This document shows, in pieces, positions 8,143 to 16,318 of a DNA stretch of 64,000 nucleotides. This DNA is from JAKSCF01 sp028279945 (lineage in GTDB: Bacteria > Bacillota > Clostridia > Peptostreptococcales > JAAYPU01): the NCBI GenBank assembly GCA_028279945.1, contig JANQMT010000015.1:1-64000 (forward strand), given 5' to 3'. Each line of letters begins with the position of its first letter. The first letter of the stretch is position 1. The position numbers were made by a program, and so were the translations under genes. The notes under the pieces are model-generated. The model made no database searches and was not told the DNA's origin. It worked only from the letters and a program-made list of their open reading frames with translations.

Positions 8143-9381
8143 GTGCGGTTATTAAATGTCGATACCATAGAAGAAGTAAAAATAAAAATTGAAAAACAAT
8201 TTTCTAAAATAAAGCCTGAAAAAGAAACCATCTTTATTCATCAAGCCAGAGGCAGAATATTATCAGAGGATCTTATGGCCGGTACGAATATGCCTGAGTT
8301 CAGCCGTTCGGTTGTAGACGGATATGGGATAAAAGCATCCGATTCCTTCGGGTCAAGTGAAACCATGCCTACCTTTTTTACTGTAGTAGGAAGTGTTGAA
8401 ATGGGAGAAGCAACCAATATCACCATTCATAATGGGGAGGCTGTGTATATTCCCACAGGAGGCATGATACCTGACGGTATAGACGCTGTTGTCATGATTG
8501 AATATACTGAAACCCTTGACCAAGATTTAATTACAATACATCAATCAGCGGCTCCAGGTGATGGCATTATGGCAGAAGGAGATGATTTTAAAAAAGGCGA
8601 TATTCTGCTTAAGAAAGGGCATAAGATTACCAGCAAAGATATTGGTGTTATTGCTGCTTTGGGTAAAGTAGAAGTGATGGTTTATCAGCAACCCATGGTT
8701 TCCATTATTTCTACGGGAGATGAATTAGTAGACATAGATACAGAGCCAAAGGAAGGGCAAATCAGAGATATTAATGCCCATACGCTTTGGGCATTATGTG
8801 AAGATTCAGGCGCAAGGATTAACAGAATTATAATGGTGGCAGATGAATTCCAGCTCTGCAAAGCAACACTTCAAAACGCTCTGGCAGAGAGTGATATCAT
8901 ACTAATGTCCGGAGGCAGTTCTCAGGGCAACAAGGATATGACCGTAGATATCATCAATGCCGTAGGCCAACCGGGTGTTTTTGTTCATGGTATTGCTATC
9001 AAGCCTGGGAAGCCAACTATTATTGCCAATGTGGATGGAAAAGCTGTTTTTGGGCTGCCGGGACACCCTTTATCGGCCATCATAGTATATAAAGCCATTG
9101 TAGATTATTTCATCCACCAATATTACTTAGAGGTTGAAGAAGACTACCAGTATACCGTGGATGCTGTTTTGGACAGCAATGTTCACTCAGCAGAGGGGCG
9201 AGAAACGTATCAGATGGTTAAATTACAAAAGAACCGGAGTGATAATGGGTATACGGCTGTACCCCTATATGCAAAATCCGGATCCGTATCATTACTCATG
9301 AAAGCCCATGGTTATATTAAAATAACCATTGATCAAGAAGGGCTCATGAAAGGTCAAAACGTACAAGTTATTTTATTGTAG
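8143..9381 (+). CDS. moeA: Molybdopterin molybdotransferase MoeA
   Basis: Inserts molybdate or, here more likely, tungstate into adenylylated molybdopterin. The start chosen is GTG at 8143 (412 residues) because the GGAGG at 8130-8134 sits 8 bp upstream; an in-frame ATG at 8119 would place this Shine-Dalgarno inside the gene. Domains: N-terminal MoeA linker region with MPEFSRSVVDGYGI (the active-site loop), central MoCF-binding domain with STGDELV and SGGSSQGNKD, GLPGHPLSA, and a C-terminal beta domain. A second, fused moeA follows 28 bp later. Paired MoeA proteins with different metal preference are known in organisms that use both Mo and W. Confidence 0.9.
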   Translation: MRLLNVDTIEEVKIKIEKQFSKIKPEKETIFIHQARGRILSEDLMAGTNMPEFSRSVVDGYGIKASDSFGSSETMPTFFTVVGSVEMGEATNITIHNGEAVYIPTGGMIPDGIDAVVMIEYTETLDQDLITIHQSAAPGDGIMAEGDDFKKGDILLKKGHKITSKDIGVIAALGKVEVMVYQQPMVSIISTGDELVDIDTEPKEGQIRDINAHTLWALCEDSGARINRIIMVADEFQLCKATLQNALAESDIILMSGGSSQGNKDMTVDIINAVGQPGVFVHGIAIKPGKPTIIANVDGKAVFGLPGHPLSAIIVYKAIVDYFIHQYYLEVEEDYQYTVDAVLDSNVHSAEGRETYQMVKLQKNRSDNGYTAVPLYAKSGSVSLLMKAHGYIKITIDQEGLMKGQNVQVILL

Positions 9382-9409
9382 ATTTTACTAAAAAGAAAAG
9401 GGTATGAAA

Positions 9410-11329
9410 ATGAAGAGGAATATCTATTTATCTAACATTAGTGTAGAAGAGGCTTTGAACAAATATTTTGATCGGTTCAACGATTTCAATCATGGTTTAG
9501 AAAAAGAAAACATCCAAGTAGAAGCAAGTGTTGGAAGAATAACTGCTGCTCCGGTGTTTGCAGTAACCTCATCTCCAAATCACAATGCCGCAGCCATGGA
9601 TGGTATTGCAGTAGTATCTAAAGCTACATTTGGAGCCAGTGAAAGTTGTCCTATTCTTTTGGAAAAAGAAAAAGATTTTGAATATATTAATACAGGATAT
9701 GTGATCCGAGACCCTTATGATGCTGTGATTATGATAGAAGATGTGGTGGAAGTGAACAATAACTGCGTCCGGATTATTAAGCCTGCAGCACCTTGGCAGC
9801 ATGTACGGCCTATAGGAGAAGATATTGTTGTTGGAGAGATGATCATTCCTGCTAACCATAAAATTCGCCCTTTAGATTTAGGCGCCCTCTTAAGTGGAGG
9901 GGTCCTAGCAATAGATGTATATGAAAAAGTCAAAGTAGGGATTATTCCTACAGGAACAGAGATTATTGAACCTCATGAGACATTAAAAAAAGGGATGATA
10001 TATGAATCGAATTCTAGAATGTTTGCCGGCTTAGTTGAAGAATATGGAGGCGTAGCTAAAAGATGGCCGCCTATTAATGATGAATATGATCTGCTTAAGA
10101 ATACCATAAAAGAAGCTGTTTCAGATCACCACATGATAATCGTCAATGCAGGGTCTTCAGCCGGGAGCAAGGACTATACCAGAGCCATCATAGAAGAACT
10201 GGGAGAAGTGGTTATCCATGGCATCGCAATAAAACCGGGAAAACCGACGATCCTTGGCTTTGTAGATGGAACGCCTGTCCTTGGGATACCCGGATATCCT
10301 GTGTCGGCATACTTTGCTTTTGAGACTTTTGCAAAGACAACCCTGTTTAAAATGCAGAATATGGAAAGCAAACAAATACAAAAAATAGAAGCGACACTAT
10401 CCAGGCGCATTGTATCCTCTTTAAAGCACATGGAATATGTGCGAATAAAATTGGGACAAGTAGGGGATAAGTTGATTGCTACGCCTTTAAATAGAGGTGC
10501 CGGCGTCACCATGTCTTTAGTTCGAGCAGATGGAATACTAAAAGTGCCGCGTAACAGTGAAGGCTTTGATGCTGCAGAAAAAGTAGAAGTTGAGCTGTTG
10601 AAAGATATGAATCATATAAAAAATACAATCGTATCCATTGGAAGCCATGATATTATCTTAGATCTATTAGGAAATATGATTCAGTTTAAGTATCCGGATA
10701 CACACTTGTCTTCTGCTCATACTGGAAGCATGGGCGGTATTATGGCGCTAAAAAGAGAAGAAACCCATATTGCACCGATACACCTTTTGGATGAAACAAC
10801 AGGGGAATACAACGACTCATATATTAAAAAATATTTTCCTAATGAGAAAATGGCAATCATTAAAGGTGTTAAAAGAGAACAAGGGATTATGACTGCACCG
10901 GGAAATCCAAAAGAGATAAAAGATTTAAGGGATTTAACAAAAGAGAATATTGTTTTTGTAAACCGTCAAAAAGGTGCAGGGACGAGAATCTTAACCGATT
11001 ACTTATTAAAAAAACAATGGGTTGATATGAATCAAATAATAGGCTATCAAAGGGAGATGACTACGCATACCTCTGCTGCTGCAGCCGTAGAGTCCCATTC
11101 CGCAGATGCTGCCGTAGGTGTGTACTCAGCTGCTAAACATTTTGGACTTCATTTTATTTCAATTGGATATGAAGAATATGATTTTGCAATACCTGAAAAA
11201 TATATTCAGACGGAGATGATAAAAAGGTTTATAGATTGCTTAACCAGTAAGGAATTTAAAGACGAACTCAACCGACTAGGCGGCTATCGCGCTGATCAAA
11301 TCGGAAATATAAGGTTGCTAGAGGAGTGA
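9410..11329 (+). CDS. MoeA fused to periplasmic-binding-like domain
   Basis: A 639-residue two-part protein. Residues 1 to about 400 are a full MoeA (NHNAAAMDGIAV loop, PTGTEII, NAGSSAGSKDYT, GIPGYPVSA). Residues about 410-639 form a type-2 periplasmic-binding-like domain (GSHDIILDLLG, SAHTGSMGGIMAL, NRQKGAGTRILTDYLL), like the PBP domain seen alone or in LysR-type regulators and related to molybdate/tungstate binders. With no signal peptide it must act in the cytosol, perhaps sensing or delivering metal or cofactor to the MoeA site (inference). The ATG at 9410 is preferred over 9404 because the AAAAGGG box is only 1 bp from the latter. This fusion type is known from anaerobes and archaea, but its exact role is unclear. 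Confidence 0.88.
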   Translation: MKRNIYLSNISVEEALNKYFDRFNDFNHGLEKENIQVEASVGRITAAPVFAVTSSPNHNAAAMDGIAVVSKATFGASESCPILLEKEKDFEYINTGYVIRDPYDAVIMIEDVVEVNNNCVRIIKPAAPWQHVRPIGEDIVVGEMIIPANHKIRPLDLGALLSGGVLAIDVYEKVKVGIIPTGTEIIEPHETLKKGMIYESNSRMFAGLVEEYGGVAKRWPPINDEYDLLKNTIKEAVSDHHMIIVNAGSSAGSKDYTRAIIEELGEVVIHGIAIKPGKPTILGFVDGTPVLGIPGYPVSAYFAFETFAKTTLFKMQNMESKQIQKIEATLSRRIVSSLKHMEYVRIKLGQVGDKLIATPLNRGAGVTMSLVRADGILKVPRNSEGFDAAEKVEVELLKDMNHIKNTIVSIGSHDIILDLLGNMIQFKYPDTHLSSAHTGSMGGIMALKREETHIAPIHLLDETTGEYNDSYIKKYFPNEKMAIIKGVKREQGIMTAPGNPKEIKDLRDLTKENIVFVNRQKGAGTRILTDYLLKKQWVDMNQIIGYQREMTTHTSAAAAVESHSADAAVGVYSAAKHFGLHFISIGYEEYDFAIPEKYIQTEMIKRFIDCLTSKEFKDELNRLGGYRADQIGNIRLLEE

Positions 11330-11335
11330 GAGGAA

Positions 11336-12295
11336 TTGCAAGACTGCTATAAAAGAGAAGTCAATTACTTACGTATTTCCGTAACAGACTTATGTAATTT
11401 AAGATGTAAATATTGTATGCCTGAAAAAGGGGTTGAAAAAAAGGAACATGACACCATATTGTCTTTTGAAGATATTTATACCATAGTTAAAGCTTCGGCA
11501 CAGCTGGGGATTAATAAAATAAGAATTACCGGGGGAGAGCCGTTAGTCAGAAGAGGCATTGTATCATTGGTTGAAAAGATTGCCGGTGTTGACGGTATTA
11601 AAGATTTGGCAATGACGACGAATGGCATACTGCTAAAAGATTATGCGCAGGATTTAAAGAATGCCGGCCTAAACCGTGTAAATATCAGTATAGATTCCCT
11701 TTTTGAATCAAGATACAAAGACATTACAAGAGGTGGAAATATTGATGATGTTTTTCTGGGGTTGGATGCTGCCGTAGCAGCAGAGCTAAATCCCATTAAG
11801 ATTAATACTGTCATTATTAAAGGATTCAATGATGATGAAATCATTAATTTTGCTCAGCTCACATTGAATAAACCTTTTGATATAAGATTTATTGAATTAA
11901 TGCCAATTGGACAAGTTGGAGTTGAAAACCCTTATGAATTTGTATCCAATGAAGAAGTTCTAAGCAAACTCCAAGGCTTAAAACCTGTAGAATCGGAGCA
12001 TTCGGTAGCCAAATATTATCAATTCCCCGGAGCCATAGGAAAAATAGGTTTTATTAATCCTATTAGTAATCACTTCTGCGGAGATTGTAATAGAATTAGG
12101 CTAACGGCAGACGGTAAACTAAAACCATGTCTTCACAGCAATGATGAAATCGATTTAAAAGAAGCATTGGCCACTAAGGATTTTGAGGTATTAACCCAGA
12201 AAATAAAAGACGCTATTGAAGCTAAGCCACAGAAACATTTTTTATTAGAAAAAGACGAGCGTGTTATAAGAGATATGAATAGAATAGGAGGGTGA
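11336..12295 (+). CDS. moaA: GTP 3',8-cyclase MoaA
   Basis: The radical SAM enzyme for the first step of molybdopterin synthesis, GTP to 3',8-cyclo-GTP. The N-terminal cluster motif is Cys20, Cys24 and Cys27 (CNLRCKYC). ITGGEPL binds SAM. The C-terminal second [4Fe-4S] cluster site is seen in FCGDCNRIRLTADGKLKPCL. The length of 319 is normal for the family; the usual C-terminal GG is present (RIGG), which MoaA uses for activity. Start TTG at 11336 with GAGAGGAA upstream, 6 bp after the previous stop. It overlaps the upstream ribosome-binding region of moaC. Confidence 0.95.
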   Translation: MQDCYKREVNYLRISVTDLCNLRCKYCMPEKGVEKKEHDTILSFEDIYTIVKASAQLGINKIRITGGEPLVRRGIVSLVEKIAGVDGIKDLAMTTNGILLKDYAQDLKNAGLNRVNISIDSLFESRYKDITRGGNIDDVFLGLDAAVAAELNPIKINTVIIKGFNDDEIINFAQLTLNKPFDIRFIELMPIGQVGVENPYEFVSNEEVLSKLQGLKPVESEHSVAKYYQFPGAIGKIGFINPISNHFCGDCNRIRLTADGKLKPCLHSNDEIDLKEALATKDFEVLTQKIKDAIEAKPQKHFLLEKDERVIRDMNRIGG

Positions 12296-12297
12296 TT

Positions 12298-12774
12298 ATG
12301 GACCTGACACATTTGGACGATCATGGAAGACCTAAAATGGTTAATGTTGGTCATAAGAAAGATACCAAGAGATTAGCCGTTGCTCGAGGTACAATAAAAA
12401 TGTCCAAAGAAACCATTCAAAGAATAAAAGAAGGCACGGTAAAAAAGGGAGATGTATTATCGGTTGCTCAAACAGCAGGCATTATGGCTGCAAAGAATAC
12501 AGCCTCTAATATACCTATGTGTCACAACATATTTATTACAAGTGTAGAGATGGATTTTCAGATAGATGAAGAACAGTCTGCTATTTATATAGAAGCAAGT
12601 GCCGGTACGATCGGGAAAACAGGTATTGAGATGGAATCTCTCCATGCAGTATCAATTGCTGCTTTAACCATATACGACATGTGTAAGGCTGTAGATAAAA
12701 ATATGACCATCACAGATATCAGACTAGTCAGAAAAGAAGGCGGAAAATCCGGAACATACGTTAAAGATGATTAA
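12298..12774 (+). CDS. moaC: Cyclic pyranopterin monophosphate synthase MoaC
   Basis: Converts 3',8-cyclo-GTP to cyclic pyranopterin monophosphate, the step after MoaA. A 158-residue protein with family motifs MVNVGHKKDTKRLAVARG, MCHNIFIT (active site) and the KEGGKSG tail. The start ATG at 12298 follows AGGAGG at 12286-12291; an in-frame GTG at 12292 lies in the Shine-Dalgarno itself and is rejected. It begins 2 bp after the moaA stop, so translation is probably coupled. moaD and moaE, needed for the next step, are not in this operon. Confidence 0.94.
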   Translation: MDLTHLDDHGRPKMVNVGHKKDTKRLAVARGTIKMSKETIQRIKEGTVKKGDVLSVAQTAGIMAAKNTASNIPMCHNIFITSVEMDFQIDEEQSAIYIEASAGTIGKTGIEMESLHAVSIAALTIYDMCKAVDKNMTITDIRLVRKEGGKSGTYVKDD

Positions 12775-12796
12775 TTAATGGAAAGGGCGTGCTACT

Positions 12797-13228
12797 ATGG
12801 CAAAAGTATTGGCTATTAATACAAGTGATAAAAAAGGTGTTATAAAAAATCCTGTAAATGAAGCAATGTTTATTGAAGACTTCGGTATCCAAGGCGATGC
12901 CCACGGTGGAACGGATATCAGACAGGTCAGTTTCCTTGCAGAAGAAAGCGTCAACAAAATGAGAGCACAAGGCTTGGAATTAAAGTTTGGTGATTTTGCA
13001 GAAAACATAACCACCATAGGAATAGAATTACACACTTTGCCTATAGGTACGAAACTTAAAATCGGAGAAACCATTCAGGAAGTATCTAAAATAGGAAAAG
13101 AATGTCATCATGGCTGTGCCATCAAACAAAAAGTAGGACATTGCATTATGCCTGCAGAAGGTATTTTCACCAAAGTTGTCAAAGGCGGCAAAGTAAAGAC
13201 AGGCGATGCTATTGAAATCATAAAATAA
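12797..13228 (+). CDS. Stand-alone MOSC domain protein
   Basis: A 143-residue MOSC protein of the kind often attached to moa operons. The conserved block GKECHHGCAIKQKVGHC (about 99-115) with its reactive cysteines and GDAHGGTDIRQVSFLAEES (about 36-54) are visible. MOSC domains handle the sulfur of the molybdenum cofactor; a stand-alone form may load or protect finished cofactor (family inference). Last gene of the operon, 22 bp after moaC. No strong terminator follows; a palindromic element lies downstream instead. Confidence 0.85.
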   Translation: MAKVLAINTSDKKGVIKNPVNEAMFIEDFGIQGDAHGGTDIRQVSFLAEESVNKMRAQGLELKFGDFAENITTIGIELHTLPIGTKLKIGETIQEVSKIGKECHHGCAIKQKVGHCIMPAEGIFTKVVKGGKVKTGDAIEIIK

Positions 13229-13278
13229 AAACTTAATTTGAATTGCATACGCCCCAGGTTATCGAAAAAGTACTAGAA

Positions 13279-13369
13279 AAATGAATGCAGGTGTATGGAT
13301 ATTCGTTTTTTTGTGTTCATTTTCTCCAAATGAATACATTAACGAATATTTATACGCCTGTGTTCATTT
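13279..13369. repeat. Dispersed palindromic element, copy B
   Basis: Arms of 25 bp (13281-13305 and 13343-13367) match each other with 5 mismatches: ATGAATGCAGGTGTATG on the left against CGCCTGTGTTCAT on the right. It shares the arm sequence with the copies at 23.0 and 56.8 kb. A 70-codon ORF that runs through it has no ribosome-binding site and is judged not real. Confidence 0.75.
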
Positions 13370-13381
13370 TTCCATAGCGTC

Positions 13382-13400
13382 GGGCGTATTGCATACGCCC
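13382..13400. repeat. Short GGGCGTAT palindrome
   Basis: GGGCGTATTGCATACGCCC, a 19-bp palindrome next to element B. A near-identical one (central bases ACA) is at 40209-40227, and a half copy (GCATACGCCCC) is at 13243-13253. It resembles short REP-like intergenic palindromes. Confidence 0.6.
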
Positions 13401-13413
13401 ATGTCTTTTAATA

Positions 13414-13444
13414 TTGACTTTAACCTTTACGTTAAGGTTATAAT
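13414..13444 (+). promoter_or_regulatory. MerR-type promoter of the MATE gene
   Basis: TTGACT (13414-13419) and TATAAT (13439-13444) are separated by 19 bp, and this spacer holds the dyad TAACCTT-N6-AAGGTTA (13421-13440). An overlong spacer with a centred dyad is the standard layout for activation by a MerR-family regulator. No MerR gene is nearby in the window. Confidence 0.75.
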
Positions 13445-13471
13445 ATATAGTGGTAAGAAACGAGGGATATT

Positions 13472-14818
13472 ATGTCAAAAAAATATGACTTAACCAATGA
13501 TTCGGTAGTAAAAATTTTTATCCACTATTTTATTATGTCCGCAGCAGGACTAATGGTTTTATCCATACATATTATTCTGGACGGCATCTTTATTGGTCAT
13601 GGTATTGGCAGTAATGGATTAGCGGCTATTAATATAGCAGGTGTGGTATTTCCCTTTTTAAATGCCATTTCTTTTACCATTGGATTTGGTGCAGCCGCAG
13701 CTGTATCCGTTAAGTTTGGAGAAGGGGAGTTTCAAAAATCAAACGATATTTTTAACCAAGCTTTTATGCTTTCTATAATTGTATCTTTGGTATATACAGT
13801 TTTAAGTGTTATATTTATAGATCAGCTGGTTTACTTACTGGGTTCCAATGAACAGCTCTTCCAAGGGTCAAAAGATTATTTGTTTGTTTTCTCATTATTT
13901 TCTATATTTTATATCATAACCATTGTATTTGAAAATGCTGTTAGAAATGACGGTGAGCCTAAAAAAGCTATGATATCTTTAATATTAGGTGCTGTAACCA
14001 ATACTGTATTGAACTATGTTTTTATCTTTATATTTTCTTGGGGACTTAAAGGAGCTGCACTTGCCACAGGCATCGGACAAATTGTAAGCTGTGTCTATTT
14101 AACCTCTCATTTTTTATTTCAGAAAGGTCAATTGTATTTTCAGAGAACCCGATTTTTTAAGCAAGATATAATACGGATTGTGAGAAATGGTGTGCCCAAT
14201 GGCTTATCCCAACTTTCTGTCACATTAGTAATCATTACCGGAAACTGGATTGTTATAGATATGCTGGGAGAATTAGGTGTGGCTGCATTTGGAATATTGA
14301 TATACATTAATGAATTTGTCATTCTAGGCTTTGCAGGAGTGGCTGGAGCGTTACAACCTTTAGTAAGCTTTAATTTTGGTGCAAAAAAGAAAGAGCGTAT
14401 TCAAAAAATTGTTCAACTGGCCTTTTATGCTACCTTATTAATTGGAATAACCGTTATTATCGTAAGTATTAAGGAAGCGGATATTATTATCCGAATGTTT
14501 AATAATGAAGAAGAGTTGGTATCCCTGACGTCTCATGCAATGAAATTATTTTTCCTAGGTATAGTATTTACCGGATTGAATATGCTGTACAGTGCATATT
14601 TTCAAGCTGTAGAAAAAGCAAAAGAATCAGCCATCATACAGGTGCTCAGGGGTTTTGTATTTATATTTATAGCCTTGTTTACATTGCCTAAGATATATGA
14701 TGTAAATGGATTGTGGATTTCTCCATCCATTGCAGAGGTCCTCACTTTTGCAATCTCAATAATTCTAGTAAAAACACGGCCGATATTGAAAAAGAATGAG
14801 GTAATAAAAGATAATTAG
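13472..14818 (+). CDS. MATE-family multidrug efflux transporter
   Basis: A 448-residue inner-membrane antiporter (Na+ or H+ driven) that exports drugs or metabolites. Twelve hydrophobic segments in two MatE halves are visible; typical family stretches are FIGHGIGSNGLAAINIAG (about 36-53), the ENAVRNDGEPKKAM loop, and GVAGALQPLVSFNFGAKKK in the second half. The start ATG has GAGGGA at 13462-13467. Single gene, expected to be induced through the MerR-type promoter upstream. The substrate is unknown; MerR control suggests a toxic small molecule. Confidence 0.88.
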   Translation: MSKKYDLTNDSVVKIFIHYFIMSAAGLMVLSIHIILDGIFIGHGIGSNGLAAINIAGVVFPFLNAISFTIGFGAAAAVSVKFGEGEFQKSNDIFNQAFMLSIIVSLVYTVLSVIFIDQLVYLLGSNEQLFQGSKDYLFVFSLFSIFYIITIVFENAVRNDGEPKKAMISLILGAVTNTVLNYVFIFIFSWGLKGAALATGIGQIVSCVYLTSHFLFQKGQLYFQRTRFFKQDIIRIVRNGVPNGLSQLSVTLVIITGNWIVIDMLGELGVAAFGILIYINEFVILGFAGVAGALQPLVSFNFGAKKKERIQKIVQLAFYATLLIGITVIIVSIKEADIIIRMFNNEEELVSLTSHAMKLFFLGIVFTGLNMLYSAYFQAVEKAKESAIIQVLRGFVFIFIALFTLPKIYDVNGLWISPSIAEVLTFAISIILVKTRPILKKNEVIKDN

Positions 14819-14853
14819 CCCAGAGTATTCATTTATCGTGAATAATCTGGGCT
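14817..14853 (+). terminator. Hairpin overlapping MATE stop codon
   Basis: AGCCCAGA and TCTGGGCT close a long stem that also pairs TATTCA with TGAATA, starting inside the stop codon region. There is no T-run, so it may stabilise the 3' end or terminate weakly. Confidence 0.5.
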
Positions 14854-15217
14854 TAGGATGTATGATTAAAAATTAACCATTAGATTTCTTTAAAAGCGTT
14901 GTCAAAATTAGAAATAACCAACCAGATCAGGTGTATGTAATCCCCTCAATTCACTGACTTCTAACCCCTAATCCCCCAATTTTAATATCCTTAGCATGGA
15001 TGGCATAAGCCCATAATTGTTTAAAAATTATCAATCTGATATACTAGGTTACAGAAAATGTAAAATTAGCAATAGATTGAAAAGTGAATAAATTCAGAAA
15101 ATTTGAAGTATTTAGACATTTTTCTACGTGAAATATATTAGTTTGTTTTAAAAAAAGTAAAATATACAGGGTTTGGATTAAAAAGTAAATATTTTCTGAA
15201 AAAAAGGCGAAAATGTG
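14854..15217. other. Non-coding stretch upstream of hydrogenase
   Basis: I see no supported gene. It contains one weak Rex-like sequence at 15017-15034 (TTGTTTAAAAATTATCAA, 12 of 14 fixed positions of TTGTTAANNNNTTAACAA), 222 bp upstream of the better site. The rest is AT-rich without clear structure. Confidence 0.4.
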
Positions 15218-15268
15218 TATTCACAAACACCGGAAACTTTGTTATAATCGTAACGAAGTTTGTGAATA
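15218..15268 (+). promoter_or_regulatory. Hydrogenase promoter with Rex-like operator
   Basis: The promoter is TTCACA (15220-15225), 17-bp spacer, TATAAT (15243-15248). The sequence 15239-15256 (TTGTTATAATCGTAACGA) matches the Rex consensus TTGTTAANNNNTTAACAA in 11 of 14 fixed positions and covers the -10 box. It is embedded in a larger palindrome: arms 15218-15228 and 15258-15268 are perfect 11-bp inverted repeats, and AACTTTGTTA/TAACGAAGTT pair inside. Binding by Rex at high NAD+ would block polymerase. Confidence 0.7.
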
Positions 15269-15348
15269 GGTTATCAAAACTTGACCCAATTTGCATAACG
15301 AACGATTCAAATAAATAAGGGATTTATCAACGAAAGGAGAAGGGTACT

Positions 15349-15828
15349 ATGCCTACCAGTTTTTTATGTGAAGAAAACTTTGCGAAACTGGACAAAGTGA
15401 TCGAAAAGTATGAGGGAGTCGATGGGGCTCTGATGCTTGTGCTGCAAGAAGCACAAGAAGTTTTTGGATGTTTGCCTATCGAAGTCCAAAAAGAAATTGC
15501 GGAAAAACTTGATATGCCTTTAGCAGAGGTATATGGAGTTGTAACATTCTATTCTCAATTTAGATTAACACCTACTGGTGAGTATACGATAGCTGTCTGT
15601 ATGGGTACGGCGTGTTATGTTAGAGGCGCTCAAAAATTGATTGATTTAATTGTTGAAGACATTGGTATTCAAGTTGGAGAAACATCAGCAGATGGAATGT
15701 TTACTTTAGAGGCAACGCGATGTATAGGGGCCTGTGGATTGGCACCTGTTTTGACTGTTAACGAAGATGTATATGGACGTTTAGAAGAATCTGACATTAA
15801 AGATATACTTGCAAAATACAAAAAGTAA
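15349..15828 (+). CDS. hndA: Hydrogenase subunit, NuoE-like [2Fe-2S]
   Basis: A 159-residue electron-transfer subunit of the NAD(P)H-linked [FeFe] hydrogenase. The thioredoxin-like domain binds one [2Fe-2S] cluster through Cys84, Cys89, Cys125 and Cys129 (CMGTAC and CIGAC), as in NuoE/HydC. The N-terminal helical part (about 1-75) includes VYGVVTFYSQF, a family signature. The ribosome-binding site is AAAGGAGAAGG before the ATG. First gene of a four-gene operon; the spacing to the next gene is 22 bp. Named hndA after the Desulfovibrio NADP-reducing hydrogenase; hydC in the bifurcating-hydrogenase naming. Confidence 0.93.
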   Translation: MPTSFLCEENFAKLDKVIEKYEGVDGALMLVLQEAQEVFGCLPIEVQKEIAEKLDMPLAEVYGVVTFYSQFRLTPTGEYTIAVCMGTACYVRGAQKLIDLIVEDIGIQVGETSADGMFTLEATRCIGACGLAPVLTVNEDVYGRLEESDIKDILAKYKK

Positions 15829-15850
15829 TTTGCACTAGGAGGTATGTGAA

Positions 15851-16255
15851 ATGAAATCGTTAGACGAACTCGCTAAAATTCGCGAAGAAGCATTATTAAA
15901 CATGTGTGTAAGAGATGATAGCAAAGACATTAGAATAGTTGTAGGTATGGCAACTTGCGGAATCAGTGCAGGCGCTAGGCCTATTTTACAAGCACTAATT
16001 GAAGAAGTTAAATTAAGAAATCTTAAATACGTAACGGTGAACCAGACAGGATGTATCGGAGTCTGTCGATTTGAGCCTATCATTGAAGTACATGAAGCCG
16101 GAAAAGAAAAAGTAACTTATATAGAAATGACACCGGACAGAGCTAAAAAGGTTATAGCAGAACACATCGTAAACGGTAATGTTATTGATGAATACACTAT
16201 CGGAAGTGCAGAAGCAAAATATACGTCTCACGGCACTGTTGAAGATAATTATTAA
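15851..16255 (+). CDS. hndB: Thioredoxin-like [2Fe-2S] hydrogenase subunit
   Basis: A 134-residue HndB-like protein. A second thioredoxin-like [2Fe-2S] ferredoxin domain has cysteines in ATCGISAG and TGCIGVCR (about residues 36, 62 and 66). The N-terminal helix MKSLDELAKIREEA is typical. HndB (also called HydD) accompanies the larger electron-bifurcating hydrogenases; its exact electron path is not settled. The AGGAGGTATG ribosome-binding site precedes the ATG, and hndC follows after 63 bp. Confidence 0.9.
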   Translation: MKSLDELAKIREEALLNMCVRDDSKDIRIVVGMATCGISAGARPILQALIEEVKLRNLKYVTVNQTGCIGVCRFEPIIEVHEAGKEKVTYIEMTPDRAKKVIAEHIVNGNVIDEYTIGSAEAKYTSHGTVEDNY

Positions 16256-16318
16256 TCAAGATACTATCGGAAAATCAAAGATAGAGAGATCTTATGGTAA
16301 GCTGGGAGGTTAAAAACT

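Noticed and set aside
13281..13493. 70-codon plus-strand ORF before the MATE gene
   Set aside because: It lies in palindromic element B and across the MATE promoter, and overlaps the MATE start without a ribosome-binding site.
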